A DNA stretch of 64,000 bases from CAZTPJ01 sp964614515 (GTDB lineage Bacteria > Planctomycetota > Phycisphaerae > Phycisphaerales > UBA1924): NCBI GenBank assembly GCA_964614515.1, contig CAZTPJ010000006.1:8361-72360 (forward strand). The letters run 5' to 3'. The translations under genes and the position numbers were made by a program. Below are positions 9,001 to 16,321 of this stretch, in pieces; positions within the stretch are counted from its first letter, which is position 1; each line of letters opens with the position of its first letter. The notes under the pieces are model-generated. The model had not been told where the DNA came from. It searched no databases and was given only the letters and a program-made list of their open reading frames with translations.

Positions 9001-9812
9001 CGATCCGTTGACGCCTGATCCACCCCCGCGAGGTGCGACAGGCGAGCGTCGATCTCGCGAATCGACGGATCAACCGCGTCGAGCAGCGCGGCCAGATGGT
9101 GATCGTGCGAGTGCCGCGCGAACTCGGAAGCCACGGCCGTGGCGCGAATGTCGTCGGGCGAGAGCGTGATGCCGATGCCTTCGAGGGCTTCGCAGATGCG
9201 CTGTGGATCATCAAAGATGGTGTCGGCGTCGATGACGACGGCGGGGGGTGACTGTGCATCGAGAAACGCGAGAATCTCGCCGCAATATCGCGCCCAGGCG
9301 CGAAGCGCTGAGGCCACATCCGCCCCCGTGGTCAACTCGCCGCGCCGCGCAAGCGATGCGGCCACGGCCATCGGCCCGCGATGCGCGATGATATAGCGAC
9401 AATCAGGCAGCAACTCGTGCCAGGAGCGGATGAACAGACACGTTCGCGGATCCTTCCAACCCCAGGGCGCATCGGCGGGGCGCGCGTTGATGATCGCCCT
9501 CGCCTCGGCGAGTTCATCGTCGGTGAAGGTGAGCGGCTTGTTGCCGGGATTGATGTAGGTCAGGCCGCGATGTGCCAGGCATCGCTCGTGAAACGCGACG
9601 AAGTCGGCGTCTTCGAAGAAGCCGCGCGGGTTGTCAGGCCGTGCTTCGAGCAGTCGCTCGCCCATGTTGACGCCCGCGCGGGCCAGAAGGCTCGACAGCA
9701 GTGACGTGCCCGAGCGGTGCATGCCGAGAATGCAGCATGGGCGTGCGGCCGGCGCGGGCGCGACAACCTCCACGGGCGCGGATCGGGGCGATGAGCGAGT
9801 GGGCGTGGGCAT
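6090..9812 (-). CDS. Sulfotransferase - coiled coil - GT4 glycosyltransferase fusion
   Basis: A 1240-residue multidomain protein. Residues ~25-250 form a sulfotransferase-type domain with the PAPS P-loop GMHRSGTSLL (30-39). Residues ~340-630 form a long coiled coil containing several 14-residue repeats of the type AAKANYERALSAE (two heptads each). Residues ~640-1240 form a glycosyltransferase with the GT4/GT-B signature: GGADKG near the start of the active domain and an E-x7-E segment (GHEGLAYVSYEAMAMG) near the C-terminus. It probably builds or sulfates a surface polysaccharide. Start: ATG at 9812, 3 bp after the upstream methyltransferase gene. With the two methyltransferase genes it forms a tight block inside the MoxR/VWA locus. 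Confidence 0.88.
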   Translation of the reverse strand: MPTPTRSSPRSAPVEVVAPAPAARPCCILGMHRSGTSLLSSLLARAGVNMGERLLEARPDNPRGFFEDADFVAFHERCLAHRGLTYINPGNKPLTFTDDELAEARAIINARPADAPWGWKDPRTCLFIRSWHELLPDCRYIIAHRGPMAVAASLARRGELTTGADVASALRAWARYCGEILAFLDAQSPPAVVIDADTIFDDPQRICEALEGIGITLSPDDIRATAVASEFARHSHDHHLAALLDAVDPSIREIDARLSHLAGVDQASTDRADNAVSRSLAALSVAAGEHTDSPAAISALLEAALSLVDPRAGDALARARREALSAAERIVGIEMRAFTAGMDAHREVLAERDNARRNHEHALAAEAAAKANYERALAAETRLAESESSAAENYRRALSAEAAAKANYERALAAEEASLKNHERAVRLDGAMEHTRAELAAASQCIISIETAAKANYERALASEESAKANYERALSAERAAKANYERALSAEAASRANYERALAAEASAQRLGDLAREAQREATAAKESQAVSESAVARVAELELAAAEARETARQLDLRAASLGMQLDEARLRLARERETVATSARAAETARHEADRLRQMLAQMEGERNTYRRRWPPYAAKRLAQKAMAKFARPIATSPPPVANFGATARVAILCTGLPADEHTSHVRDALASQSRRAATLILPGDSKDLAGSASASTTKVFNWWSPDVDSLTQGHDLVLLLHPQHYGPGPLCMPLCLEMAAAALAEDPAADAVVFRGQPGPPRTDSPNHLYETDAATIEHWNDEQLAAVARPAALAAAFAEANPGESRSIRDTIIALLRSGRRALIAPRSFPIESPVADAARAAIGDKLPATAKGAIRALYITQWLECGGADKGIVDLLTRLNPDTIQFSLLTTLASSHPWEDRVRAHVREVCHLGDHLPLPAEKRFERFIVEYCRRREIQLVHIMHSFLGYDSLPALKKSLPGIKVIDQCHILEPPDVMEGGHPAYSSRHYKQYFDHRTVTSEWLKSYMMREHAISDRDISVIYTCVDHTHEFNPDRYERGHVRRPLAISDEAVLVVFVGRLYWQKRPWLFARIAHEVQKRRPDLDIHFAMIGPGPERQRIEAMRLELPNPDRFHLVGELAHGAPVFRDADLLLMPSGHEGLAYVSYEAMAMGVPQIFTAVNGQPELITPDTGILIPVDEAQTVEDGTLAVIDLAENADKRAAMARAGRQRIEQHFGVDVLVSKYESLYRRLVHRP

Positions 9813-9815
9813 GGA

Positions 9816-10442
9816 TCAGGGCTTGGCGTCGTTGGGAAGTCGCTGCGCGACAGTGAAGCAGTCGATGAAATGCCCGTCGGTGAGACGGAAGAGCGATTGC
9901 GAGTTCAGCCGCATCCCCGGCATCTCCATGATGAGGCCAAAGACCTGCTCGGATCGTACATCCATGCGCGAGGAGTTCACATCCGGGCGATTGGCGTGAT
10001 GAATGCACACATGCCCGCCGGGGACAAGCACATCGCGCGCTTGCCGAAAATACGCGGCCACCACGTCAAAGTCCGCGTGAACCAGCGAGTCATAACTGAC
10101 AACCATGTCGAACTCGCCCTTGGGCAGCGTCTTGCCGTCGGTCAACTCGGCCTTGAATGGCTTGCCCGCGAAGCGCGCCCGGCAACTCTCGACGCAGTGC
10201 TTCGCAAGGTCGATCGAATGCACAAACTCCGCCACCTCAAGCAGCAGTTCCGTGAAGCGGCCCATGCCGCAGGCGATCTCGAGGATCACGGGCTTACGGC
10301 CAAAGGGCATGTACGGCGCGACGAGGCGCGAGAAATCCCGCCGCACCACCTGCACATTGCCCCACGCATACCCGCCCTTCCACTCCGACTCCCATCGCGC
10401 GGGATCATCCCAGGTCTGTTTGTTCCAGTCGATGTTGGTCAT
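9816..10442 (-). CDS. Class I SAM-dependent methyltransferase
   Basis: A 208-residue methyltransferase with motif I VILEIACGMGRF at residues 52-63 and a downstream acidic residue in FVHSIDLAKHC, the usual SAM-ribose contact. The motif-IV region reads FDMVVSYDSLVHADFD. Its genomic partners (a sulfotransferase/glycosyltransferase fusion 3 bp downstream and a double methyltransferase 34 bp upstream) suggest it methylates a sugar or glycan precursor. The substrate is inferred from context only. Size is normal for a stand-alone Methyltransf_11/23-type enzyme. Confidence 0.87.
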   Translation of the reverse strand: MTNIDWNKQTWDDPARWESEWKGGYAWGNVQVVRRDFSRLVAPYMPFGRKPVILEIACGMGRFTELLLEVAEFVHSIDLAKHCVESCRARFAGKPFKAELTDGKTLPKGEFDMVVSYDSLVHADFDVVAAYFRQARDVLVPGGHVCIHHANRPDVNSSRMDVRSEQVFGLIMEMPGMRLNSQSLFRLTDGHFIDCFTVAQRLPNDAKP

Positions 10443-10476
10443 GGATGAGGCTCCGGGGTCGTGGGTGTGTGGTGGT

Positions 10477-12078
10477 TCATGCGAGCGCGGCTTCGAGGGC
10501 TTTGATGGCGTCGCCCGCGCCGCGCGAGACGCGGTCGTTCTTCACACGATCGAATCGTCGCCGTGCGTCCTGCTTGAAGCCGGACCGGGCGAGTTGGGCG
10601 GACCATGAAAGTTGCAGGGCATTGACCGTCGGGGCGTCGAACGTGAAGAAGCGACACGCCGCATCAAACGCCTTGTCGATCATCGGGCGGGTCATCGGCG
10701 GCACGTCAATAGGCGAATACGGCTGGGTCAGGCGGAAGCCCACGCTGCACCCGTCGCGCACGACGTGAACGGGCTTGAGGCTCCGCCACTGATACACCAG
10801 GGGGGGAATGAATGCGCCCATGTAGTGTTTATAGTCCTGAAAAACGACAATGCTGCCCGGACGAAGCGCGGGACCAAAAGTCGCCCACATCCGCTTCATC
10901 AGGTCCGCGTTGTCCGGCGCATCGATGAAGAGGATGGAAATCGGCTTGTCCTGCGGCCAGGTCGCGTTCTCGAGTTCGCCCTTGTGCGTCACGATGAGGT
11001 CCGCCCATCGCGCGGTTTGCTGCTTGAACACGTCCTCCATGTCATCGCCCGCGTTCAACGGCACATCGGGAAGGAACTTCGCGGCATACGGCGTCCACGC
11101 GAAGCGGTCAAAGACGTGGACCTTGGACTTCGGCGAGCCGCGCTTGCGGTCCATCACGCCCTGCGCAAGCCCGGCCGTGGCCGCCCCGATCCAGGGGCCG
11201 AGTTCCACGATGTCGCCTTCAACCGTCGCGGCCTCTTTGGCGAGCCAGTAGGCGTAGAGCACCTCGTCGGTCTGCATCATCGAGGGGGGGACCTTGACAT
11301 CATGCGGAAAGACGATGGACTCCCACGGGCGATAGCGAGCCTCATCGTCGCTTCGCGGAACCCAGATCAGTTCAGGGCCATCGTCGCTGCGCACGGTCCC
11401 GTTGGTGGAGGGCGCTGGTGCGCTGGCCGTGACGGGTTCATACGGCCGTTGCACCACGGCCATCGACGTGGCGTTGTGATAGTGCGGCGGGAGCATGCGC
11501 ATGATGTTGAAGCCGGGGTGCGACGTTTCGATCGTGCGAATCGTGGAATAGACGCTGCGCATGCCATGCCGCTTGTACAGTTCTTCAAACTCCTTGCTGA
11601 CATCGTGAAAGATGAAGAGTCCGCCCGGCCGCACGGCCGGTTCCCAGAAACAGAAGTCGGCATACGAGCCTTCAAAGGAGTGATCGCCGTCGATGAGGAT
11701 GGCGTCGATGGGTCCGATGGTGTCGCGGACATCCTGGGCTTCGAGTCCGCGACTGCTGGCCTGATGAACGTGGGCGAACTCGTCGTATCCGAACTGCTTG
11801 AGGTTCTTTCGGGCGATCTGGGCGCGGTCGGACGTCTCAAACGTGTGGAGGACTCTCTCCGGATGGTTGGTGGCGCGAAGGGCGTGGCAGAGAAACAACG
11901 TGGAGTGCCCGATGTTCGTGCCAATCTCGACGACGCGCTTGGCCTTGATTCCGGAGAGCAACGCGCACAGGAACAGACCCTCCTGGGCGCCCATGGACCA
12001 GTTGTTCGCGTCGGCGCGTCCGATGTTCGCGTATTCGTCGAATCGCTGGGGTTCAAAGCTCAGGAAGCTCAAGCCCAT
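10477..12078 (-). CDS. Tandem-domain methyltransferase (Methyltransf_24-like repeat)
   Basis: A 533-residue protein with two SAM-methyltransferase domains in series. The first has VVEIGTNIGHSTLFL near residue 52 and ILIDGDHSFEGSYADF further on. The second has IVELGPWIGAATAGLA and ILFIDAPDNADLMKRM. The IDGDH-type acidic motif is typical of Methyltransf_24 / cephalosporin-hydroxylase-like enzymes found in glycan and natural-product clusters. Start: ATG at 12078 (MGLSFLSF...); the open frame extends upstream to 12201 but without domain content. It lies 71 bp after the VWA gene and 34 bp before the next methyltransferase gene, so it may be read from the same transcript. Confidence 0.85.
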   Translation of the reverse strand: MGLSFLSFEPQRFDEYANIGRADANNWSMGAQEGLFLCALLSGIKAKRVVEIGTNIGHSTLFLCHALRATNHPERVLHTFETSDRAQIARKNLKQFGYDEFAHVHQASSRGLEAQDVRDTIGPIDAILIDGDHSFEGSYADFCFWEPAVRPGGLFIFHDVSKEFEELYKRHGMRSVYSTIRTIETSHPGFNIMRMLPPHYHNATSMAVVQRPYEPVTASAPAPSTNGTVRSDDGPELIWVPRSDDEARYRPWESIVFPHDVKVPPSMMQTDEVLYAYWLAKEAATVEGDIVELGPWIGAATAGLAQGVMDRKRGSPKSKVHVFDRFAWTPYAAKFLPDVPLNAGDDMEDVFKQQTARWADLIVTHKGELENATWPQDKPISILFIDAPDNADLMKRMWATFGPALRPGSIVVFQDYKHYMGAFIPPLVYQWRSLKPVHVVRDGCSVGFRLTQPYSPIDVPPMTRPMIDKAFDAACRFFTFDAPTVNALQLSWSAQLARSGFKQDARRRFDRVKNDRVSRGAGDAIKALEAALA

Positions 12079-12149
12079 ACAGGGAGTCCCTTTCTTCGTC
12101 AGGTTGCGTCCGGATGGCGGGTTCGCCTCGACGGATGCGTGGGCGGATT

Positions 12150-13307
12150 CTAGCCGTGGGTTCGTCGGCGCGCGGCCGTGATGCCCTGTCGTCCCGCCCA
12201 CAAGGCCAGGTCCTGACGCTCGATGGCTGCGGCGATGAGTTCGGCGAAGCGGTCGGGCGTGCAGGCGAAGGCGGGGATGTTCATGTCGGCCAGCGCGGCC
12301 GCATTCTGGTGGTCAAAGTCCGGCGCGCCGGAGTCTGACAGCGCCAGCAGCGCGATCACGGTGACGCCGGAGCGTGCGATGGCCCCAAATCGCCCGAGCA
12401 TGCGGTCGCGGTTGCCCCCTTCGTACAGGTCCGACAAGACCACGAGTACTGTTTCGGTCGGGTTGGTCACGAGTTTCTCGGCATGGGCCAGCGCCAGGCC
12501 GATGTCCGTCCCCCCCCCGAGTTGCACGCCAAAGAGCAGTTCCACCGGATCGCTGCACAGGTGAGACAGGTCCGCGATCGACGTGTCGAAAGCGAGAATG
12601 GAGGTCTTCACGGCCGGGAGCGACGCGAGAATCGACGCCATCACGCCCGCGTAGATCACGGAATCCGCCATGGACCCGCTCTGATCGATGCAAAGGATGA
12701 TGTGCTTGTGTTGCCGGGCAGCGCGGGCACGGCCGCGAAGGTGACGCGGAACAATGGCTCCGAGTTCGGGTTGATAGTGCCGCAGGTTGGCGCGAATGGT
12801 CCTGTGCCAGTCGATGTCGGCGGGTCGCGGACGATGCGTGCGCGAACCGCGGCGCAGCGCGCCGGCGATCGCCTGCCGCGCGGGGGGGGAAAGGCGTCGC
12901 ACGAGGTCATCCACCACCTGACGCACGATCCGCCGCGCGATGTGGCGAGCCTTGGCGGGCACGGCCGTGGATAGCGACACGAGCGTCGCGGCGAGATGCA
13001 CATCTGGCTGGAGGGTTTCGAGCGTCTCGGGCTCCATCAGCAGCCGCTTGAGTTCGAGGCGTTCGATGGCATCCTTCTGGATGACCTGCACGATGGAGGC
13101 GGGGAAGAACTCGCGGACATCCGCGAGCCATCGCGCCACGGATGGGTGCGAGGGTCCAAGGCCGCCCCTGCGGTCCGAGTCATACAGCGCCCCAAGCGCC
13201 TTGTCCATGCGCACGTCGCGCTCCGAGAGATCAACGCCCAGCGCGTCAGCCTCATCGCCGCCGAGAATAAGTCGCCAACGGCGCAACGTCTCCGCGCGGT
13301 CGATCAT
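12150..13307 (-). CDS. VWA-domain protein with intact MIDAS
   Basis: A 385-residue protein. The N-terminal ~190 residues are helical and the C-terminal half is a von Willebrand A domain with a complete metal-ion-dependent adhesion site: D208-x-S210-x-S212 in CIDQSGS, T267 in GGGTD, and D293 in LSDLYEGG. VWA proteins of this type commonly partner MoxR ATPases, here the gene at 1869-2948. The stop overlaps no downstream gene, but its ATG overlaps the DUF5682-like stop by 4 bp, which indicates translational coupling. No signal peptide, so the protein is probably cytoplasmic. Confidence 0.9.
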   Translation of the reverse strand: MIDRAETLRRWRLILGGDEADALGVDLSERDVRMDKALGALYDSDRRGGLGPSHPSVARWLADVREFFPASIVQVIQKDAIERLELKRLLMEPETLETLQPDVHLAATLVSLSTAVPAKARHIARRIVRQVVDDLVRRLSPPARQAIAGALRRGSRTHRPRPADIDWHRTIRANLRHYQPELGAIVPRHLRGRARAARQHKHIILCIDQSGSMADSVIYAGVMASILASLPAVKTSILAFDTSIADLSHLCSDPVELLFGVQLGGGTDIGLALAHAEKLVTNPTETVLVVLSDLYEGGNRDRMLGRFGAIARSGVTVIALLALSDSGAPDFDHQNAAALADMNIPAFACTPDRFAELIAAAIERQDLALWAGRQGITAARRRTHG

Positions 13308-15721
13308 GGCGCGGCCCCCCGACCGAGAATGAGGTTGACCGTGGCGATGGCCCGCGCAGCGCGGTCTTCATGGAACGGGGTGCTGTCGCGAGCGGCGACG
13401 GCCGTGGGCGCGCCCCCCCCCTCGCGGATGCGCTCGCCGATCTGGCGTCGCTCAGGGGGGGGGAAGCGGGAAAAGGTGCGTCGCAGCACGGGCAGAATCG
13501 CGTCGAACCGCTCGCCCGCGATCGACGCGACCCAGTCATCGATCACACGCCACAGGTTCACATCATGCAGCAGCACCAGCGCTGAACCCGCGAGGAACCC
13601 ATCAATCCACACGGCCGCACGCGGTACATCCGCGCCCAGCGACAGCGCGGCCGTGAGCCGGCGCTGGGCGTGTGCGGAGTCATCGCCCGCGTCGTGCAGG
13701 TGTCTCGCGGCGCGTCCGGCGATCAGGCCGTGGCACGCATCACCATCGGCGAGTGCCGTCAGCGTCTGGATCCAGTCGCCTTTGTCGATCGTGTCGGCGA
13801 GCGTGGTCAAGGCGGCGTGCGTCGCGTCGATTCGCGCAGCCATGACGCCGGCGGCTTCATCATCGAGCGAGAGCGTGGCCGCGGGCAGCCCCGCCATGAT
13901 GCGCACCAGCAGCGAGCGTGCGACGCGAGCGAGCATCGACGTGTCCGTGCGCCGCACATCGCCATAGCGCATCGCCGACGCCAGGCCGGGCATCGCGTCC
14001 ATGAGCGAGCCGACATCATCGGTCGCGGCCGCGAGTTGATCGAGGCGTAGCAGCGCGGCTTCAACCGCGCGGGGAAGATCGGCCGACAGTCCCGCGGCGA
14101 TGCACGACGCAACCACCTGCACCTGCTCGGCCGTGCGAATCTGCTCCGCGATAAAGGCGCCCGCGGCGATCTCGACGGAATTTCCATACGGCGAGCGTTC
14201 GATGATGCGTACGGCGAACTCGGGCTGCCAGGCGAGCGTCCAGGTCTCGCGGAACGTGCCTGTGTGCCCGCGCTGCGCCTCGGCGGGCACGCCCCACGAC
14301 ACGCCCAGCAGCGCGAGCCGATGCAACAAAATGCTTCGCGCCAGGTCGAGATCCTTGCGAAGATCGAGTTCGAGCGTGGATTCAGCGGGGCTGGGCTTGA
14401 GTCGAAGCGACTTGTGAAGTCGCGCCAGGTCCGACGCCAGCGGCGTCGTCGGCGCATCGTCAGGCACACGCCCGAAGTCATCGCCGATGAACACGCGGCT
14501 GTGAATCAACGACATGCACGCATCGCTGCCATGGGCATGCACGGCCTCGGCGGCGTCGGTGAGATCATCAAGCGTCGGCATCGCACGCCCGCGCAGCGCG
14601 GCCAGCGTCTGGCCGAGATGCGCCGCCGCCACGGCGTGCGCCGGTGAAGCATCGAGGCCCGCCTCGCGCAGCGCGTGCGAGATTCGCGCCGTCCATCGCT
14701 CGGCGATGGCGTCATCGTGTCGCCACAAATGTGCGTACCAGCCGGGCGCACGCACGCCCGCACCATACCCGCTGGCGACCGTCAGGCGCGACGAAGTCCA
14801 CGGGACCCAGACCACGGCCGTCTTGCGACGCGGCAGCGATTTCAGGAGCGCCGCGTCGGCCGTGGCGGAGCGAAGCACAGGCGTCTGCGCGGATTCAGAC
14901 CGCTCGCGGAGCGAGCGGTCCACCCCGAGCGAGCGATCAACCCAAAGCGCGGGAAACTGCCAGGCGCCACAAACCACCGCCACGGGACCCGCGCTCACGC
15001 CCAGAGCCGCGCGGATGGCCTGGCGCATGTGTGCCTCGCGAAGGCTGTTGAGCGTGGTTCGTTCGCTCCGGGTGGTCCGCTCGCTCCGGGTGGTTCGCTC
15101 GCTCCGCGAGCGGTCTCCGTAGTTTCGATCGCATGGCGCATCACTCTCGTGTTCCTCATCGTTCGCAACGTCCAGACTGGCAACATCCGCTTCAACGGCC
15201 GTGCGAACTTCGACCATCGCTTCGGCGATGGTCTCGAAGGCATGGAGCGCCCCCTCGGTGCGTCTGCGATGTTCCATGACCGCATCCCACCATCGTTCGC
15301 CATCGTCATACCCGCCCGCGTGCGCGAGGAGCGCGAGGGGATCGGGCCAGGGTTCGTTCCCCTCCGCTTCGTCATCACGATCTTCCGCCGCGTCCGCACC
15401 TTCCGGGCGTCGCGCGTGGGGCAGATCCATGAATCGAATCTCCGCGCCATGCACGGCCGCCCAGCGCATCGCCTGCCACTCCGGCGAATACTCCGCCAGT
15501 GGGTAATACACCGCGTTCGACGGCGCATCGAAATCGTGGATGAGCATCGCCACGGGGGGGGTGAGGTCGTCGCGCAAAATCCACTCGACCGCATCCTGTG
15601 CATCGGCCGGACATTCGATCAGAATGCACGCCGGACGAAGTTCATCGAGCGCGGCCAGCAGCGTGCGCGCCGAACCGGGGCCGTGGTGACGAATCCCAAA
15701 GATGTGCGGCGAAGCGGTCAT
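13304..15721 (-). CDS. DUF5682-like large protein of the MoxR/VWA set, with in-frame repeat inserts
   Basis: An 805-residue protein beginning MTASPHIFGIRHHGPGS, with LIECPAD at residues 34-40. This start resembles DUF5682 proteins and, loosely, the TraB/ChaN/EreA-type hydrolase fold that uses early His and Glu residues; the catalytic idea is inference. Most of the rest is helical. Two segments look foreign: residues ~198-220, a repeated RSERTT pattern, and ~260-280, WVDRSLGVDRSLRERS. Both are encoded by palindromic repeat DNA (15055-15118 and 14900-14945) and keep the frame. It is translationally coupled to the VWA gene. Upstream, 24 bp away, is the lipoprotein gene. Confidence 0.8.
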   Translation of the reverse strand: MTASPHIFGIRHHGPGSARTLLAALDELRPACILIECPADAQDAVEWILRDDLTPPVAMLIHDFDAPSNAVYYPLAEYSPEWQAMRWAAVHGAEIRFMDLPHARRPEGADAAEDRDDEAEGNEPWPDPLALLAHAGGYDDGERWWDAVMEHRRRTEGALHAFETIAEAMVEVRTAVEADVASLDVANDEEHESDAPCDRNYGDRSRSERTTRSERTTRSERTTLNSLREAHMRQAIRAALGVSAGPVAVVCGAWQFPALWVDRSLGVDRSLRERSESAQTPVLRSATADAALLKSLPRRKTAVVWVPWTSSRLTVASGYGAGVRAPGWYAHLWRHDDAIAERWTARISHALREAGLDASPAHAVAAAHLGQTLAALRGRAMPTLDDLTDAAEAVHAHGSDACMSLIHSRVFIGDDFGRVPDDAPTTPLASDLARLHKSLRLKPSPAESTLELDLRKDLDLARSILLHRLALLGVSWGVPAEAQRGHTGTFRETWTLAWQPEFAVRIIERSPYGNSVEIAAGAFIAEQIRTAEQVQVVASCIAAGLSADLPRAVEAALLRLDQLAAATDDVGSLMDAMPGLASAMRYGDVRRTDTSMLARVARSLLVRIMAGLPAATLSLDDEAAGVMAARIDATHAALTTLADTIDKGDWIQTLTALADGDACHGLIAGRAARHLHDAGDDSAHAQRRLTAALSLGADVPRAAVWIDGFLAGSALVLLHDVNLWRVIDDWVASIAGERFDAILPVLRRTFSRFPPPERRQIGERIREGGGAPTAVAARDSTPFHEDRAARAIATVNLILGRGAAP
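14900..14945. repeat. CCGCTCGC/GCGAGCGG palindromic repeat in coding sequence
   Basis: A perfect inverted repeat (CCGCTCGC-GGA-GCGAGCGG, 14900-14918) followed by a half copy (CGAGCGAGCGATC) lies inside the DUF5682-like gene. The same family occurs at 15055-15118 and in the spacer at about 49373-49410. Confidence 0.8.
15055..15118. repeat. Tandem GTTCGCTCCGGGTG units plus CCGCTCGC palindrome in coding sequence
   Basis: Three near-identical 18-nt steps (GGTTCGCTCCGG-type) end in the palindrome CGCTCGCTCCGCGAGCGG. They translate on the minus strand to the RSERTT repeats of the DUF5682-like protein. 18 nt is a multiple of three, so expansion would not shift the frame. Confidence 0.8.
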
Positions 15722-15745
15722 GGTGTACGGCCGCGAGCAGCATCA

Positions 15746-16207
15746 TTACGGCGTGTCGAGTTGACCCTCTGCGCTGAAGCCCACCCTCGGGCGCAGCACG
15801 CCGGCGTCGAAGAGAACCTCCGCGAGGCGACCGGGGATGAGATAGGTCAGCCGTCCGCGCAACTCGTACTCGCATTCGCCGGGGGGCATCGCGTCGGCGG
15901 GCACGGCCGCGGGAAGCGTCAACCGCTGCACGCCGCGCCGTCGCAGCGAGGCCTCGGCCGATCGCGTGCCGGTGAAGACGCGCTGGCCGTCGAGAAACAC
16001 GACATAGTCAATCCGCGCGAGCGGGAGTTCGATGGCATTGTCGTTCGCGGCGTCGATGTCAAAGGTGATGACATAGCCCGCCTCGGTCTGCTCCGAAATG
16101 CGGGCGTCGGCGACGGTCAGCGTGGGCGGCCTGTAGGCGCAGGCGGCGGGGAGCAGGGCGACGGCGAGCAGAATGAACAGGAATCGGAAGGGGTGCGCAC
16201 TTGCCAT
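15746..16207 (-). CDS. LEA14-like lipoprotein
   Basis: A 153-residue protein with a lipoprotein signal: hydrophobic stretch FLFILLAVALLP followed by A21-A22-C23. The mature part (YVITFDIDAANDNAIELPLARIDY...) resembles the LEA14 / water-stress-and-hypersensitive-response beta-sandwich domain, which is common in envelope lipoproteins of unknown role. It precedes the DUF5682-like gene by 24 bp on the same strand and may lead that transcript. Whether it belongs functionally to the MoxR/VWA set is not known. No good Shine-Dalgarno sequence precedes the ATG at 16207. Confidence 0.75.
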   Translation of the reverse strand: MASAHPFRFLFILLAVALLPAACAYRPPTLTVADARISEQTEAGYVITFDIDAANDNAIELPLARIDYVVFLDGQRVFTGTRSAEASLRRRGVQRLTLPAAVPADAMPPGECEYELRGRLTYLIPGRLAEVLFDAGVLRPRVGFSAEGQLDTP

Positions 16208-16321
16208 TGGAGACGATACGCCACCAGCCTCCCGACCGCCAGGAGGTCTGTTGTCTGCTGCTCAACGGCAGAACGAGACTGGATCTCCGGGCCGATCTGT
16301 CCCGTGCCTTCGTGGCAATGA

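Noticed and set aside
10612..12153. Plus-strand open frame of 513 codons opposite the double methyltransferase
   Set aside because: No domain or ribosome site; it is an antisense shadow of motifs that are clear on the minus strand.
15201..16321. Plus-strand frame of several hundred codons opposite the DUF5682-like and lipoprotein genes
   Set aside because: It crosses two genes on the other strand and has no recognisable domains.
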